The notes: generated by a model from the sequence alone, not told the origin. Shown: positions 15,796 through 25,509, numbered from the stretch's first letter. The stretch: DNA of 64,000 bases from an uncultured Planctomycetota bacterium (GCA_937944855.1 CALFAY010000030.1:1-64000); one strand, 5' to 3'. Numbers and translations are program-made.

Positions 15796-18195
15796 ATGAG
15801 GGGCGTACCGGCGAGGCTGTTGCCCGCAGCGCTGGTGTTGGCGCTTGTCTCAGCGTGCGCACAAAGCCCTGTCTATTTCCCCTACAACTTCTACCCCAAC
15901 AGCCTGCAATTCCAGACGCATCCCAAACCTCCGGGTTTCGGCTATTACGCAAATTTCGATCCCTATGCCTGTCGGCTTGAAGTTCGGCCAGTGGAGATGA
16001 GCAATCCAGTCGGGTCGCAGCAGGTGCTCATTGCGACAATTTATGACGGCCAGGGCAAACCGCGGCGTGGCCGCCGCATCGAATGGATGGTTGAAGGCGT
16101 CGGCCACATCGTCGAAGTGGACGAAAGCGGCTGGTCGAAATCCCGCGGCGGCAAAGTGGACAACCGCTACGCCATCAGTTACACGGACTATCACGAACAC
16201 ACTTTCGACCGCGGAAATAACGACCCCAGCGACGATTTCACGGTCCGACCGGGTCAAAGCTGGTGCGTGATCTCGTCGCCAGTCGAGGGCGACACCCATG
16301 TCACCGTTTACGCTCCCGGCATCTACAACTGGGACCGTCATAAAGTCGATGTCAAGCTGCACTGGATCAATGCCGGTTGGACGTTGCCGACCGCAGGAGC
16401 CGCCCGCCTGGGTGCTCAGCACACGCTGACAACCAACGTCTTTCGCTACACCGACCGCATGCCGTTGGCCAACTACCGGGTCCGATACACGGTCCTCGGT
16501 GGGCCGCCGGCAGGGTTCCTGCCCGGGCAGCAACGCATCGCCGAGGCTATCACGGATCTGCAAGGCAACGCCTCCGTCGCCCTGGCTCAATTGGCACCCG
16601 GCGCAGGCGTCAACCGCATCGGCATCGAGATCATTCGTCCGCCCGATCCGTGCTGCCCGACCGGACCCGGCATCATCATCGGCCGCGGCGAAACGCTGGT
16701 CGAGTGGGTCGCTCCCAACTTGGCCGTGTCGAAGAGCGGACCGCTCAGCGCCGGCATCGGGCAACCATTCACCTTCAACATCACCGTGACTAATACCGGC
16801 CGTGTGGAAACCGAAGCGGTCACGCTTCGAGACTTGATTCCGGAGGGACTGGCTTTCGTGTCGGCTCAACCGCCGGCGAATCTGGAAGGGCAAATTCTGG
16901 TGTGGACGGTCGGCCCCCTGGGACCGGGGCGTTCAGCCGTGGTGCAGGCCACCTTCCGCAGCGACCGGCCCGGACGGATCGTCAACAGCGTGACCGCGAT
17001 TTCCGCCGAAGGGCTGCGTGCGGACGCTTCGACAGCTCTCGACGTCACCATGCCAGGGCTGGATGTGCGGATGACTGGCCCGGAAACGGCCGTAGTCGGT
17101 GTGCCCGTGGCGTTCCAGATCACGGTCACCAACACCGGAAACGGACCCGCCGGCAATGTCGTTCTAACCGACCAGTTCGACGAGGGACTGGAACACGTTT
17201 CCGGGGCCAACCCGCTTCAATTGGAGGTTGGCACTTTGGCGGCTGGGGAGAGCCGCACCTATCCGATTAACCTGACTCCGCGGCGAGCGGGTGTACTGGT
17301 AAACCGAGTAACGGCCACAGCCGACGGCGGACTTCAGGCCAGCGCCCAAGCAGCGGTCACGGCCACCCAAGCACGCATCGCGGTGGCCAAGATCGGACCC
17401 GCGTTCAAGTACGCACGCAGTCAGGTCGAGTTCAACATCACCGTGACGAACCCGGGCGACGTGCCGCTCACCAACGTGGTCGTGCGAGATCAGCTGCCAC
17501 CGGAGCTTTCCTTCGTCCAAGCCAGCCCGGGAGGACGGTTGATGAGTGGCAACGAGGTACTTTGGAACCTCGGGACGCTAGCCGCTGGACAGACGCAGCG
17601 ACTTCAGATCACGACGCGGGCCGAACAGGTCTCCCCGCGTACGGTCAACGCCGTCGTGGTCACGGCTGATCCCGGCATCTCTGAAAGGACCGAAGCGGTT
17701 CTGGAAATCCGCGGCGCTCCTGCTCTGCGTCTCGAAGCGATAGATACACGCGACCCGATCGAGGTCGGTCAAACAACCACCTATGAGATCAGTGTGACAA
17801 ATACGGGCACGCTGGCCGCCAACGGTGTGACGATCACCGCGACTGCCCCCGCCTTGATGCGGATCGTCAGCGGCGTTGGACCCGGCAATTTGCAGCCGCG
17901 AATCGAGGGCAACCGCATCAGCTTCCCCGCCGTGGACGGCGTCCAACCGGGGCAAAGTCTGCTCTACAGCGTAGTGGTCGAAGCCTTGTCACCCGGCGAC
18001 GCCCGCTTCCGCATCGAGATGCGCAGCTCCTCGTTGGGACCTGAACCCGTCATCGAGGAGGAATCTACCAACATCTTCCGTCCGCTGGGTGGCGATGGAA
18101 GGATGCCACGTCCGGAACCGATGCCCCAGCCGATGCCGCCTCCGCAACCGCCGGCCTTTCCCGAACGATCCTTTGGTCCGCCTCCGCCACCGTAA
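15796..18195 (+). CDS. DUF11-repeat lipoprotein
   Basis: 799 residues from ATG 15796, with GGGGAGAGG just upstream. MRGVPARLLPAALVLALVSAC ends in a lipobox (LVSAC), so it is probably a lipoprotein. The N-terminal 300 residues are a distinct domain with many aromatic residues. After about residue 310 there are four DUF11-type repeats, each starting near a FNITVTNTG or YEISVTNTG phrase and containing NVVLTDQF- or VTLRDLIPEGL-like strands. The tail is Pro/Met-rich. DUF11 repeats are surface or wall stalks, so a structural or adhesive role is likely. Its end is 13 bases from the convergent tsaE end. Confidence 0.8.
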   Translation: MRGVPARLLPAALVLALVSACAQSPVYFPYNFYPNSLQFQTHPKPPGFGYYANFDPYACRLEVRPVEMSNPVGSQQVLIATIYDGQGKPRRGRRIEWMVEGVGHIVEVDESGWSKSRGGKVDNRYAISYTDYHEHTFDRGNNDPSDDFTVRPGQSWCVISSPVEGDTHVTVYAPGIYNWDRHKVDVKLHWINAGWTLPTAGAARLGAQHTLTTNVFRYTDRMPLANYRVRYTVLGGPPAGFLPGQQRIAEAITDLQGNASVALAQLAPGAGVNRIGIEIIRPPDPCCPTGPGIIIGRGETLVEWVAPNLAVSKSGPLSAGIGQPFTFNITVTNTGRVETEAVTLRDLIPEGLAFVSAQPPANLEGQILVWTVGPLGPGRSAVVQATFRSDRPGRIVNSVTAISAEGLRADASTALDVTMPGLDVRMTGPETAVVGVPVAFQITVTNTGNGPAGNVVLTDQFDEGLEHVSGANPLQLEVGTLAAGESRTYPINLTPRRAGVLVNRVTATADGGLQASAQAAVTATQARIAVAKIGPAFKYARSQVEFNITVTNPGDVPLTNVVVRDQLPPELSFVQASPGGRLMSGNEVLWNLGTLAAGQTQRLQITTRAEQVSPRTVNAVVVTADPGISERTEAVLEIRGAPALRLEAIDTRDPIEVGQTTTYEISVTNTGTLAANGVTITATAPALMRIVSGVGPGNLQPRIEGNRISFPAVDGVQPGQSLLYSVVVEALSPGDARFRIEMRSSSLGPEPVIEEESTNIFRPLGGDGRMPRPEPMPQPMPPPQPPAFPERSFGPPPPP

Positions 18196-18208
18196 CGGGA
18201 TAGGCTTC

Positions 18209-18676
18209 TCATTCTTGCAGATGATCGAGCAGACGTTCGTAGGCAAGACCATGTGCTTCGAGGGTCGCGCGACGGGCCGTGTCGCCGACCACCTCCAAAC
18301 GGATGTCCAGACGTTCGCTCGGCAGCAGATCCGGCACGCGATCCGCCCATTCGATCATGCACACCCCTTGGTCCTCGAAATACTCGTGGACTCCGAGGTC
18401 GGCGAATTCGCCAGGGGACTTGAGGCGGTAGGTGTCAAAATGATACAAGGGCAGACGGCCTTGGTATTCCTGGATGAGGACAAAGGTGGGGCTGCCGACG
18501 ACGCGGCTGTCGGCCACGCCCAGCCCTTCGGCGACGGCCCGAACGAGGTAGGTTTTTCCCGCTCCTAATTGTCCGATCAGGCCCACCACTGCGCCAGGAA
18601 ACAGGGCTTGTCCCAGGCGACGCCCGAACCGTTGCGTAGCTGCGGGATCGGGAAAATGGAGAACGAGGGTCTTCAC
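18209..18676 (-). CDS. tsaE: tRNA t6A biosynthesis ATPase TsaE
   Basis: 155 residues from GTG 18676 (VKTLVLHFPDPAATQRFG), preceded by an AAGG site; a GTG at 18724 would add 16 residues but fits the family start less well. Walker A is GQLGAGKT, followed by VGSPTFVLIQEYQG, YHFDTYRL, and EYFEDQGVCMIEWADRV, all TsaE hallmarks. It hydrolyses ATP to drive the TsaB-TsaD complex that makes N6-threonylcarbamoyladenosine in tRNAs reading ANN codons. It stands alone, convergent with the DUF11 gene and divergent from a TPR gene. Confidence 0.93.
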   Translation of the reverse strand: MKTLVLHFPDPAATQRFGRRLGQALFPGAVVGLIGQLGAGKTYLVRAVAEGLGVADSRVVGSPTFVLIQEYQGRLPLYHFDTYRLKSPGEFADLGVHEYFEDQGVCMIEWADRVPDLLPSERLDIRLEVVGDTARRATLEAHGLAYERLLDHLQE

Positions 18677-18718
18677 GATCCGGCCTTGCTTCCAGGACAG
18701 GGTGATTCCGTCATGCAA

Positions 18719-18746
18719 TTGCACACCATCCCAGGACCGTTATAAT
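18719..18746 (+). promoter_or_regulatory. Putative promoter of the TPR gene
   Basis: A perfect TATAAT (18741-18746) lies 30 bases before the first possible start codon of the following gene. The best -35 at the right distance is a poor TTGCAC (18719-18724, 16-base spacer), so activity may depend on the -10. Confidence 0.45.
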
Positions 18747-18776
18747 TCTAGTAGGTGGGGTTGTGAGGTTGTCGGC

Positions 18777-19235
18777 ATGACTTCGGGAGGCACGATGAGC
18801 ACTCCGAACAAGCGTCCTGAAGCCGGGAAAGGATCGGGGGCCAAGCAAGGCTGCCGCACCCTCAAGCAGATGGCGGAACAGAGCCAGATTGACTTCGAGT
18901 TGGAGTTCTTCGGCAGCATTCTGGACCGCCATCCGGAGTATGTGGACGTGCTCCGCGTCATGGGCAACAACCTGACGCTCAAGGGCCGGATCGTGGAAGG
19001 GCTGGAGATCGACCGACGTCTGGTCCGTCTTCGTCCCAACGATCCGTTGGCCCACTACAACCTGGCGTGCAGCTACGCCCTGACGCATCGGACCGACCAG
19101 GCGATTCGAGCCTTGCGGCGGGCCGTCGAACTCGGCTACCGCGACTTCCGCTACATGCGTCAGGATCGAGACCTGGATTCGATCCGAAACGACCCCCGTT
19201 ACTTGCAGCTCCTGCAAGAATACGAGGCACTCTGA
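18777..19235 (+). CDS. Small TPR protein
   Basis: 152 residues from ATG 18777 (GAGG eight bases upstream); an in-frame ATG at 18795 with GGGAGG is a possible alternative. After a basic, low-complexity leader, residues about 35-150 form helical repeats: FFGSILDRHPEYVDVLRVMG, GLEIDRRLVRLRPNDPLAHYNLA and AIRALRRAVELGYRDFRYMR, ending DLDSIRNDPRYLQLLQEYE. This DPRF-type ending is common in soluble TPR proteins. There is no signal peptide, so it is cytoplasmic. Likely a protein-interaction module; partner unknown. The CoA-transferase genes follow after 25 bases. Confidence 0.75.
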   Translation: MTSGGTMSTPNKRPEAGKGSGAKQGCRTLKQMAEQSQIDFELEFFGSILDRHPEYVDVLRVMGNNLTLKGRIVEGLEIDRRLVRLRPNDPLAHYNLACSYALTHRTDQAIRALRRAVELGYRDFRYMRQDRDLDSIRNDPRYLQLLQEYEAL

Positions 19236-19260
19236 GTGTAACGGACGCAGGCGGCCGACG

Positions 19261-20265
19261 ATGACCTTCCCGACAGCCACCGGCCGACTGTTCTCCGATC
19301 CCTCCGCGAATGCGGCCCGTCAATTCTTCCGCACCAAGCCGCGAACTCTGCGCGACAAGGTCATGTCCGTATCCGACGCCGTGCGCGCCCTGGTGCACGA
19401 CGGCGACTACCTGGCCATCGGCGGCTTTGGTGCGGACCGCATCCCCACCGCTGCCGTCCACGAGATTGTCCGGCAACGCAAGCAGAATCTGTCCTTTGCC
19501 GGGCACACCGCCACTCATGATTTCCAGATTCTTTGCGCCGGGAATCTGACCGGACGGGGCCAGACTCTGGCTCGCGTGGATGTCGCCTACATCGTCGGGT
19601 TGGAAGCGCGGGGACTGTCGCCCCATGCCCGGCGGGTCATGGAAAGCGGTACTGTGGAATGCACCGAATGGACGAACTATACCTTAGCCGTCCGCCTCAA
19701 AGCAGCGGCGATGGGGCTGCCGTTTCTGCCCTGCCGCTCGATGTTGGGCACGGACACGTTCCGACGCAGCGCCGCCAAGGTGATTACCTGTCCCTTCACC
19801 GGCGAAACCTTGCTCGCTCTGCCGGCTCTGTATCCCGATGTCGCCATCATCCATGTCCACGAAGCCGACCGCTTCGGTAATTGCCGCATCCGCGGTACGA
19901 CTGTGGCCGATCTTGATCTCGCCCGCGCTGCCAAACGGGTCATCATTACTTGCGAACGCCTGATCCCCAACGACGAGATTCGTCGGGAACCGAGTTTGAC
20001 GCTGATTCCGTTTTTCTGTGTGGATGCCGTGTGCGAGGTCCCCTTTGGAAGTTATCCCGGCAACATGCCGGGAGAGTATTTCTCGGACGAGGAGCATTTG
20101 CAGTTGTGGCTCAAGATGGAAGAGGATGAGCAACAATACCGCCAGTTTCTCGACCGCTACCTTTTCGGACCAAAGGACTTCAACGAGTATCTGCAACTCT
20201 GCGGGGGACTGGAGCGATTACGTCAACTCCGCGCTCAGGAGTTGCTTCTCCATCAAGGCCGGTGA
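19261..20265 (+). CDS. CoA-transferase subunit A (GctA/IpdA type)
   Basis: 334 residues. The CoA-transferase family I fold starts near residue 35 (MSVSDAVRALVHDGDYLAIGGFGADRIP). GFGADRIP corresponds to the glycine-rich alpha-subunit loop. The sequence continues through PCRSMLGTDTF, ITCPFTGE, AIIHVHEADRFGNCRIRG and ADLDLARAAKRVIITCERLI, and matches the glutaconate/steroid-type (GctA, IpdA) branch. With the B subunit it would move CoA between acids or, as in IpdAB, cleave a ring intermediate. The substrate is unknown. It is the first gene of a pair, with the B subunit starting about 18 bases after the stop. Confidence 0.85.
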   Translation: MTFPTATGRLFSDPSANAARQFFRTKPRTLRDKVMSVSDAVRALVHDGDYLAIGGFGADRIPTAAVHEIVRQRKQNLSFAGHTATHDFQILCAGNLTGRGQTLARVDVAYIVGLEARGLSPHARRVMESGTVECTEWTNYTLAVRLKAAAMGLPFLPCRSMLGTDTFRRSAAKVITCPFTGETLLALPALYPDVAIIHVHEADRFGNCRIRGTTVADLDLARAAKRVIITCERLIPNDEIRREPSLTLIPFFCVDAVCEVPFGSYPGNMPGEYFSDEEHLQLWLKMEEDEQQYRQFLDRYLFGPKDFNEYLQLCGGLERLRQLRAQELLLHQGR

Positions 20266-20283
20266 ACTGCTGCGAGGGTGCCA

Positions 20284-21066
20284 GTGCCGATGGCCGTCCG
20301 CTACAACGCGATGGAACTGATGATCTGTGCCGCCGCTCGGCTGCTTGAGGACGGCCGAAGCGTCACGGTCGGCACGGGGGTTCCTTGCGCGGCCGCCATG
20401 CTGGCTCAGCGGACGACCGCTCCCAACCTCCTGATCTTCTTCGAGGCTGGTGGCGTCGCGCCGCTTCTGCCCACGATGCCGATCAGCGTCGGCGACTCGC
20501 GCACGTTTCACCGCGGGCTGATGGCGACGTCGATGGCCGATGTCATGGAAGCCTGCCAACGCGGCATGATGGATTACGCCTTCCTCGGCGGCGCGCAGAT
20601 CGACGCCTACGGCAATCTCAATTCCACGATGATCGGGCAGGACTATGCTAAGCCTAAAGTGCGTTTCCCCGGCAGCGGCGGGGCCAACGACCTGGCCTCG
20701 TTCTGTTGGCGTGTCATTGTCGTGACCAACCACGACCGCCGCCGCTTCGTCGAGAAGGTGGATTTCATCACGACCCCGGGCTACCTCACTGGTCCCGGAG
20801 CCAGGGAAGCGGCCGGGCTGCCGGCCGGATGCGGGCCGTATCGGGTCATCACGGATCTGGCTGTGATGGGCTTCGACGAGGCGACCAAACGCATAAAGGT
20901 ACTGAGCCTGCATCCTGGGGTGGATCGCCAGCAAGTCGAGGAACGCACAGGTTTCCAACTCCTGTGGGCTAATCCGCTCGACGAGACGCCGCCGCCGACC
21001 GACGAAGCCCTGTGGATTCTGCGGCAGGAAGTGGATCCACACCGCTACCTCATCGGCCGGTGCTAG
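20284..21066 (+). CDS. CoA-transferase subunit B (GctB/IpdB type)
   Basis: About 260 residues. The start is ambiguous among in-frame GTG 20278, GTG 20284 and ATG 20290; the GCGAGG site favours 20284 or 20290. NLLIFFEAGGVAPLLP carries the Glu that is the likely active-site residue of the family. MDYAFLGGAQIDAYGNLN, FPGSGGANDLA and the GPYRVITDLAVMGFD block are conserved in the beta subunits. Residues RRRFVEKVDFITTPGYL match the domain end. It pairs with the A subunit immediately upstream. The following gene is a multihaem cytochrome on the same strand, 36 bases away. Confidence 0.85.
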   Translation: MPMAVRYNAMELMICAAARLLEDGRSVTVGTGVPCAAAMLAQRTTAPNLLIFFEAGGVAPLLPTMPISVGDSRTFHRGLMATSMADVMEACQRGMMDYAFLGGAQIDAYGNLNSTMIGQDYAKPKVRFPGSGGANDLASFCWRVIVVTNHDRRRFVEKVDFITTPGYLTGPGAREAAGLPAGCGPYRVITDLAVMGFDEATKRIKVLSLHPGVDRQQVEERTGFQLLWANPLDETPPPTDEALWILRQEVDPHRYLIGRC

Positions 21067-21102
21067 CAGAGGTGCCAACTTGCTCTGAGCGGAGATGCAC
21101 CC

Positions 21103-23046
21103 ATGACGCGGTGGACGCAGCGGAAGAACTTGCGGCTCTGGTTGTCGGCCAGTCTGGCCGTCATCGCCGCTGTCGTGATCGGAGGTTGGTTCTGGTTCAG
21201 TGATTTCGGACAGACGGCACCGCAGATTCCGCCCGATCCCCGGTTGACTTCGGATAGCCCATTTTTGAACATCAAACCAGATGTCGCCTACGTCGGCGAC
21301 GAAATCTGCGGCAGTTGCCATCAAGATATCTGCGAGAGCTACTCCCGCCATTCGATGGGCCGGTCCATCGAGCCAATTTCCGTGGACTTTGGCGAGATGT
21401 TCACGGCCGAGGCGAAGAATCCCTTTCGAGTCGGGCCACTCCGGTACCTTGTCGAGAAGCGCAACGGCGAAGTGATCCACAGCGAAGCCCATGTCCGTCA
21501 TGATGGCGGGGTCGCTGCTGAGAAGCGTCAAGCGGTACATTACGCCATCGGCGGCGGAGGGCGGACCCGTTCCTTCCTCTTTCTCATGGACGGCGGCTAC
21601 GTCTTTCAGTCGCCCATCACCTGGTATCCGCAAAAGGGTCACTGGGACCTTTCGCCAGGCTACGAAAATAACAATCCGCACTTCGACCGGCCCGCCGTCG
21701 GCATGTGCCTGTTCTGTCATTCCAATCGTGTGGAGCCGGTAGCCGGAACGCTCAACCGTTATGAGCTGCCGTTGTTTCGCGGGATGGCCATCGGCTGCGA
21801 ACGCTGTCATGGGCCGGGAGGACTGCACATCGAGAAGCAAATCCGCAGGGACGGTATTGACATTACCATCGTCAATCCAAAACACCTCAGCCCTGTTCTG
21901 CGGGATGCAGTCTGCGAGCAGTGTCACTTGGAGGGCGAACAGCGGATCGTCCGACGCGGACGGGAACTGTTCGATTTCCGCCCCGGTCTGCCTTTGCACG
22001 ACTTCTTGAGCATATTCGTCCACCACGATGAGGAGCAGAATCTCCGCTTCGTCGGGCACGTCGAGCAGTTTCACGCCAGCCGTTGTTATCAGGGCAGCCA
22101 GGGCGCCATGAGCTGCACGACCTGCCACGATCCACATCAATTACTCCCCATCGGCGAGCGAGCGGCTTTCTACCGGAAACGCTGCCTGGATTGTCACGCC
22201 GATAAGCCATGCTTGCTGCCGGAACCGCAACGATGCAGCCAACAAGCCGACGACAGTTGCACCGCCTGCCACATGCCGCCGGCCAAGTCTGAAATCCAGC
22301 ATGTTCCCGTGACCGATCACCGCATCATGCGGCGTCCGCTGGCGGGTGAACACAAACCGCCAGCCGAGCACGAACGCGGCCGCATCAAGCCCCTTGTCCA
22401 TTTCCATGCCAGCTATCTGGCGAAGGAGGATCCGGGCATCATTCGAGATCACGCCATCGCCGTTGCCGAGATGGTGGACCACGAAAACACATTAGCCTTG
22501 CCACCCTTGGCACCGGCACGGCGCGAGGCTGCTGAACTGCTGCTGAAGTTGGCGATCCCGGCCGCCAGGCGGGATCCGACTGATTGGGATCTACGCGACG
22601 CCGAGGCGATGGCGTACTGGGCAGCGGATCGACTCAGCGAGGCTCAGGCCGTTTATGAGACCGTTCTCGAGGCGCAACCCGACCGGGAGATCAGTCTGCT
22701 TCGTGCGGCTCGGTTGGCGTTTCAGAGGTCAGATTACGCTCAGGCCATTCGCTTGTGGAAAAGGGCCGCGACTGTGAATCCGCATCGCTGGGGTGTCCAC
22801 CACTCCCTGGCCGTGGCCTTTGCCGAATTGGACGATCCTCATGCCGCCCTCGAAGCTGGAGAAGTCGCCCTCCGCCTGTACCCGCTGAGCGTGGCCACGA
22901 GGCGGATCATGGTTTCCTCCGCTCTCAAGATCGGCGACGTGCAGCGGGCCCGAGCCGAGTTCGACCGCTTGATTGCCCTCGATCCGCCGGATAAAGAGAC
23001 GCTGATATCCTGGTTTGATCAGTGCCTCCGCCAGCTGCGGCGCTGA
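21103..23046 (+). CDS. Seven-haem c-type cytochrome fused to TPR repeats
   Basis: 647 residues with an N-terminal membrane anchor (LWLSASLAVIAAVVIGGWFWF, about 12-32). Seven CxxCH motifs follow, within about residues 68-385: CGSCH, CLFCH, CERCH, CEQCH, CTTCH, CLDCH and CTACH. The rest has helical TPR repeats from about 480 (AEAMAYWAADRLSEAQAVYE, AIRLWKRAATVNPHRW, ALEAGEVALRLYPLS). The shape is like cytochrome c554/NrfA-related multihaem proteins of planctomycetes with a TPR tail. It should sit outside the cytoplasmic membrane and transfer electrons, but no partner oxidoreductase is nearby. The S9 peptidase gene follows. Confidence 0.85.
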   Translation: MTRWTQRKNLRLWLSASLAVIAAVVIGGWFWFSDFGQTAPQIPPDPRLTSDSPFLNIKPDVAYVGDEICGSCHQDICESYSRHSMGRSIEPISVDFGEMFTAEAKNPFRVGPLRYLVEKRNGEVIHSEAHVRHDGGVAAEKRQAVHYAIGGGGRTRSFLFLMDGGYVFQSPITWYPQKGHWDLSPGYENNNPHFDRPAVGMCLFCHSNRVEPVAGTLNRYELPLFRGMAIGCERCHGPGGLHIEKQIRRDGIDITIVNPKHLSPVLRDAVCEQCHLEGEQRIVRRGRELFDFRPGLPLHDFLSIFVHHDEEQNLRFVGHVEQFHASRCYQGSQGAMSCTTCHDPHQLLPIGERAAFYRKRCLDCHADKPCLLPEPQRCSQQADDSCTACHMPPAKSEIQHVPVTDHRIMRRPLAGEHKPPAEHERGRIKPLVHFHASYLAKEDPGIIRDHAIAVAEMVDHENTLALPPLAPARREAAELLLKLAIPAARRDPTDWDLRDAEAMAYWAADRLSEAQAVYETVLEAQPDREISLLRAARLAFQRSDYAQAIRLWKRAATVNPHRWGVHHSLAVAFAELDDPHAALEAGEVALRLYPLSVATRRIMVSSALKIGDVQRARAEFDRLIALDPPDKETLISWFDQCLRQLRR

Positions 23047-23087
23047 CAGGCTTTACGGATTCCAGACAACACACCCCGAGGTTTGCG

Positions 23088-25424
23088 ATGCGACGACCGT
23101 TTGGCGTGCTGGTTCTCGGCATTTTCTGCGTTTTCCTTTTCCTGGCTGGCGCAATCCCCCATCCCGCCGGTTCGCAGGAGCCGTTTCCGCCTGCCAAGCT
23201 GCCGGTGGACACGTCTTTTCTGAAAGAACTGATGGAGACCCGCAACTACCAGGCGGGGAGGCCCTCCAACACGCAGCCGACGCCGGACGGATCGGCCGTG
23301 CTGTTCCTCCGCTCCGAGCCACGCTCTCCGACCAACGCCTTTTATGAACTGGACATGACCTCCGGAGAAACCCGGCAACTGCTTACGCCGGCACAGGTGC
23401 TGCGCGGCACGGAAGAGGAGTTGTCCCCAGAGGAAAAAGCTCGACGGGAACGGATGCGAGTGACGGCTCGCGGCTTCGCCAGCTTTCAGCTTTCCCCTGA
23501 CGGACGCCAGGTTCTGCTCAGTTTGTCCGGCAAACTGTACCTTTATGACCGGGGCAACGGAAGCGTCCGCGGCCTGCCCGCAGGGAATGGCACGCTCCTC
23601 GATCCCAAGTTTTCGCCCGACGGCCGCTACGTCGGCTATGTGCTCAATCACGACGTGTATGTGCTCGACCTGGCGGCCATGCGGGAGTTCCCTGTAACCA
23701 CTGGCGGAACCGAAGTCGTCTCCCACGGACTGGCCGAATTCGTGGCCCAGGAAGAAATGGACCGCCACACCGGCTGGTGGTGGTCGCCGGATTCCCGCTT
23801 CATCGTCTTCGAGGAGGCTGATAACCGCGAGGTCGAGGTCTGGGCCGTCGCCGATCCGTTTCGACCCGGCCGACCCGCGTTTACCCAGTACTACCCCCGT
23901 CCCGGGAAGAACAACACCAAGGTCCGCCTCGGCATTGTTCCCGTCGATCCGGAGCGAGCCGCTAAGAGATCCGACGAACAGACCGGGCAAATCGCCAACG
24001 TGCCAGAGCCGGTCTGGATTCAGTGGGAGGCGGAGAAGTATCCGTACCTCGCCACGGTCAAATGGGACAAGGGCGGCCCATTGACGATTCTGGTCCAAGC
24101 ACGCAGTCAGCAGGAAATGGTGCTTCTGCGAGTCGAACCGACCACCGGCCAGACAACGCCGCTGCTTGTCGAAAAGGACGACGCCTGGCTGAATCTCGAT
24201 CAGGATGTTCCCCACTGGTTGGAAGACGGCTCAGGCTTTTTGTGGTCCAGCGAACGGGAGGGCCAGCCGCAACTGGAACTTCGGGACGCCCAAGGAAAGC
24301 TCGTTCGGATATTGATTCCCTCATCCGCGGGTTATCAGCCCAGCTACGCCGCCAGGGGCAAAGGCATCCTCGGCGTCGATGAGAAACGGGGCTTCGTCTA
24401 TTTCCGCGGCAGCGAAGATCCTACGCAATCCCACGTTTATCGGCTCTCGTTGCAGGACGGAAACATGGTCCGTCTGACGCAGCAAACCGGCCTGCATTCC
24501 GCGGTTTTCTCCAAGGACGGTTCCCTGTACCTTCACAGTTTCAGCGGTCCGAAGACGATGCGCCGTACCTTCGCCGTTCGCCTCGAAGACGGCAAGACGG
24601 TGCCGCTGCCGAGCACTGCTTTGGAACCGCCCTTCGTGCCCACCACGGAAGTGCTCAAGATCGGTCCGGACAACGGCTTTTGGTGCGCAGTCACTCGTCC
24701 TCGACAGTTCGAGCCGAGGCTCCGGTATCCCGTCATTGTGGACGTGTATGGCGGACCGGGGGTGCAGCGGGTGGTTGAGAGCATGGGTTCCTATCTGACA
24801 GCCCAGTGGATCGCCGACCAGGGTTTCATCGTCGTTTCTATCGATGGCCGGGGAACGCCGGGCCGGGGACGGGACTGGGAGCGGGTCATTCGCGGCAGTT
24901 TCGGGGTGATTCCGCTGGAGGATCAAGTCGCGGCCCTGAAAGCACTCGCACAGGTCACGCCGGAACTGGACCTGGAGCGCGTCGGCATCACTGGCTGGTC
25001 GTTCGGCGGCTACATGGCGGCGTTGGCCGTGCTAAAGCGGCCGGACGTTTTCCGGGCAGCCGTCGCCGGTGCTCCGGTGTGCGATTGGCAAGATTATGAC
25101 ACGCACTACACCGAACGCTATCTGGGATTGCCTTCCGAAAACCCCAAGGGCTACGAAGAAAGCTCGCTTCTTACCTACGCGGCCAAACTCATCCGACCGC
25201 TGCTGATCGTCCACGGCACGCGAGATGACAATGTCTATTTTGTTCATGCTCTGAAGCTGTCCGACGCTCTATTTCGGGCTGGCAAACCTCACGAGGTCCT
25301 GCCGCTAGCCGGGCAGACGCACGTCGTCACCGAGCCGCAATTGCGTACCCGGCTTCAGGAGCGGACCATCCACTTTTTCCGGGATCATCTTGGAACACCG
25401 CTGCCACGCACCACGGCCCGATAA
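23088..25424 (+). CDS. S9 family dipeptidyl peptidase IV-like protease, exported
   Basis: 778 residues from ATG 23088; MRRPFGVLVLGIFCVFLFLAG is a signal peptide. An eight-bladed propeller (about 40-500) with DPP IV-type blade motifs is followed by the alpha/beta hydrolase domain. EFVAQEEMDRHTGWWWSPD matches the double-Glu substrate-binding helix of DPP IV. The triad is S638 (GWSFGGYM), D713 (HGTRDDNV) and H745 (GQTHVV). It should release dipeptides, preferably after Pro or Ala, in the periplasm, consistent with peptide scavenging. The cytochrome gene ends 41 bases upstream. Confidence 0.9.
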   Translation: MRRPFGVLVLGIFCVFLFLAGAIPHPAGSQEPFPPAKLPVDTSFLKELMETRNYQAGRPSNTQPTPDGSAVLFLRSEPRSPTNAFYELDMTSGETRQLLTPAQVLRGTEEELSPEEKARRERMRVTARGFASFQLSPDGRQVLLSLSGKLYLYDRGNGSVRGLPAGNGTLLDPKFSPDGRYVGYVLNHDVYVLDLAAMREFPVTTGGTEVVSHGLAEFVAQEEMDRHTGWWWSPDSRFIVFEEADNREVEVWAVADPFRPGRPAFTQYYPRPGKNNTKVRLGIVPVDPERAAKRSDEQTGQIANVPEPVWIQWEAEKYPYLATVKWDKGGPLTILVQARSQQEMVLLRVEPTTGQTTPLLVEKDDAWLNLDQDVPHWLEDGSGFLWSSEREGQPQLELRDAQGKLVRILIPSSAGYQPSYAARGKGILGVDEKRGFVYFRGSEDPTQSHVYRLSLQDGNMVRLTQQTGLHSAVFSKDGSLYLHSFSGPKTMRRTFAVRLEDGKTVPLPSTALEPPFVPTTEVLKIGPDNGFWCAVTRPRQFEPRLRYPVIVDVYGGPGVQRVVESMGSYLTAQWIADQGFIVVSIDGRGTPGRGRDWERVIRGSFGVIPLEDQVAALKALAQVTPELDLERVGITGWSFGGYMAALAVLKRPDVFRAAVAGAPVCDWQDYDTHYTERYLGLPSENPKGYEESSLLTYAAKLIRPLLIVHGTRDDNVYFVHALKLSDALFRAGKPHEVLPLAGQTHVVTEPQLRTRLQERTIHFFRDHLGTPLPRTTAR

Positions 25425-25437
25425 ACCGGCATTTAGC

Positions 25438-25467
25438 TTGATCCCGGGGCCGAAACAGGGGTACAAT
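25438..25467 (+). promoter_or_regulatory. Promoter of the EF-hand gene
   Basis: TTGATC (25438-25443) and TACAAT (25462-25467), spacer 18. The EF-hand gene starts at 25510 with GAGGAGA as ribosome site. Confidence 0.5.
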
Positions 25468-25509
25468 AGGCGAAGTTGATGAGTTCATTGGTTTGTCAGA
25501 GGAGACAAG

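Noticed and set aside
20218-22140. A 640-codon minus-strand frame opposite the CoA-transferase B and cytochrome genes
   Set aside because: The plus strand has CxxCH motifs and CoA-transferase signatures; the antisense product has no recognisable domain.
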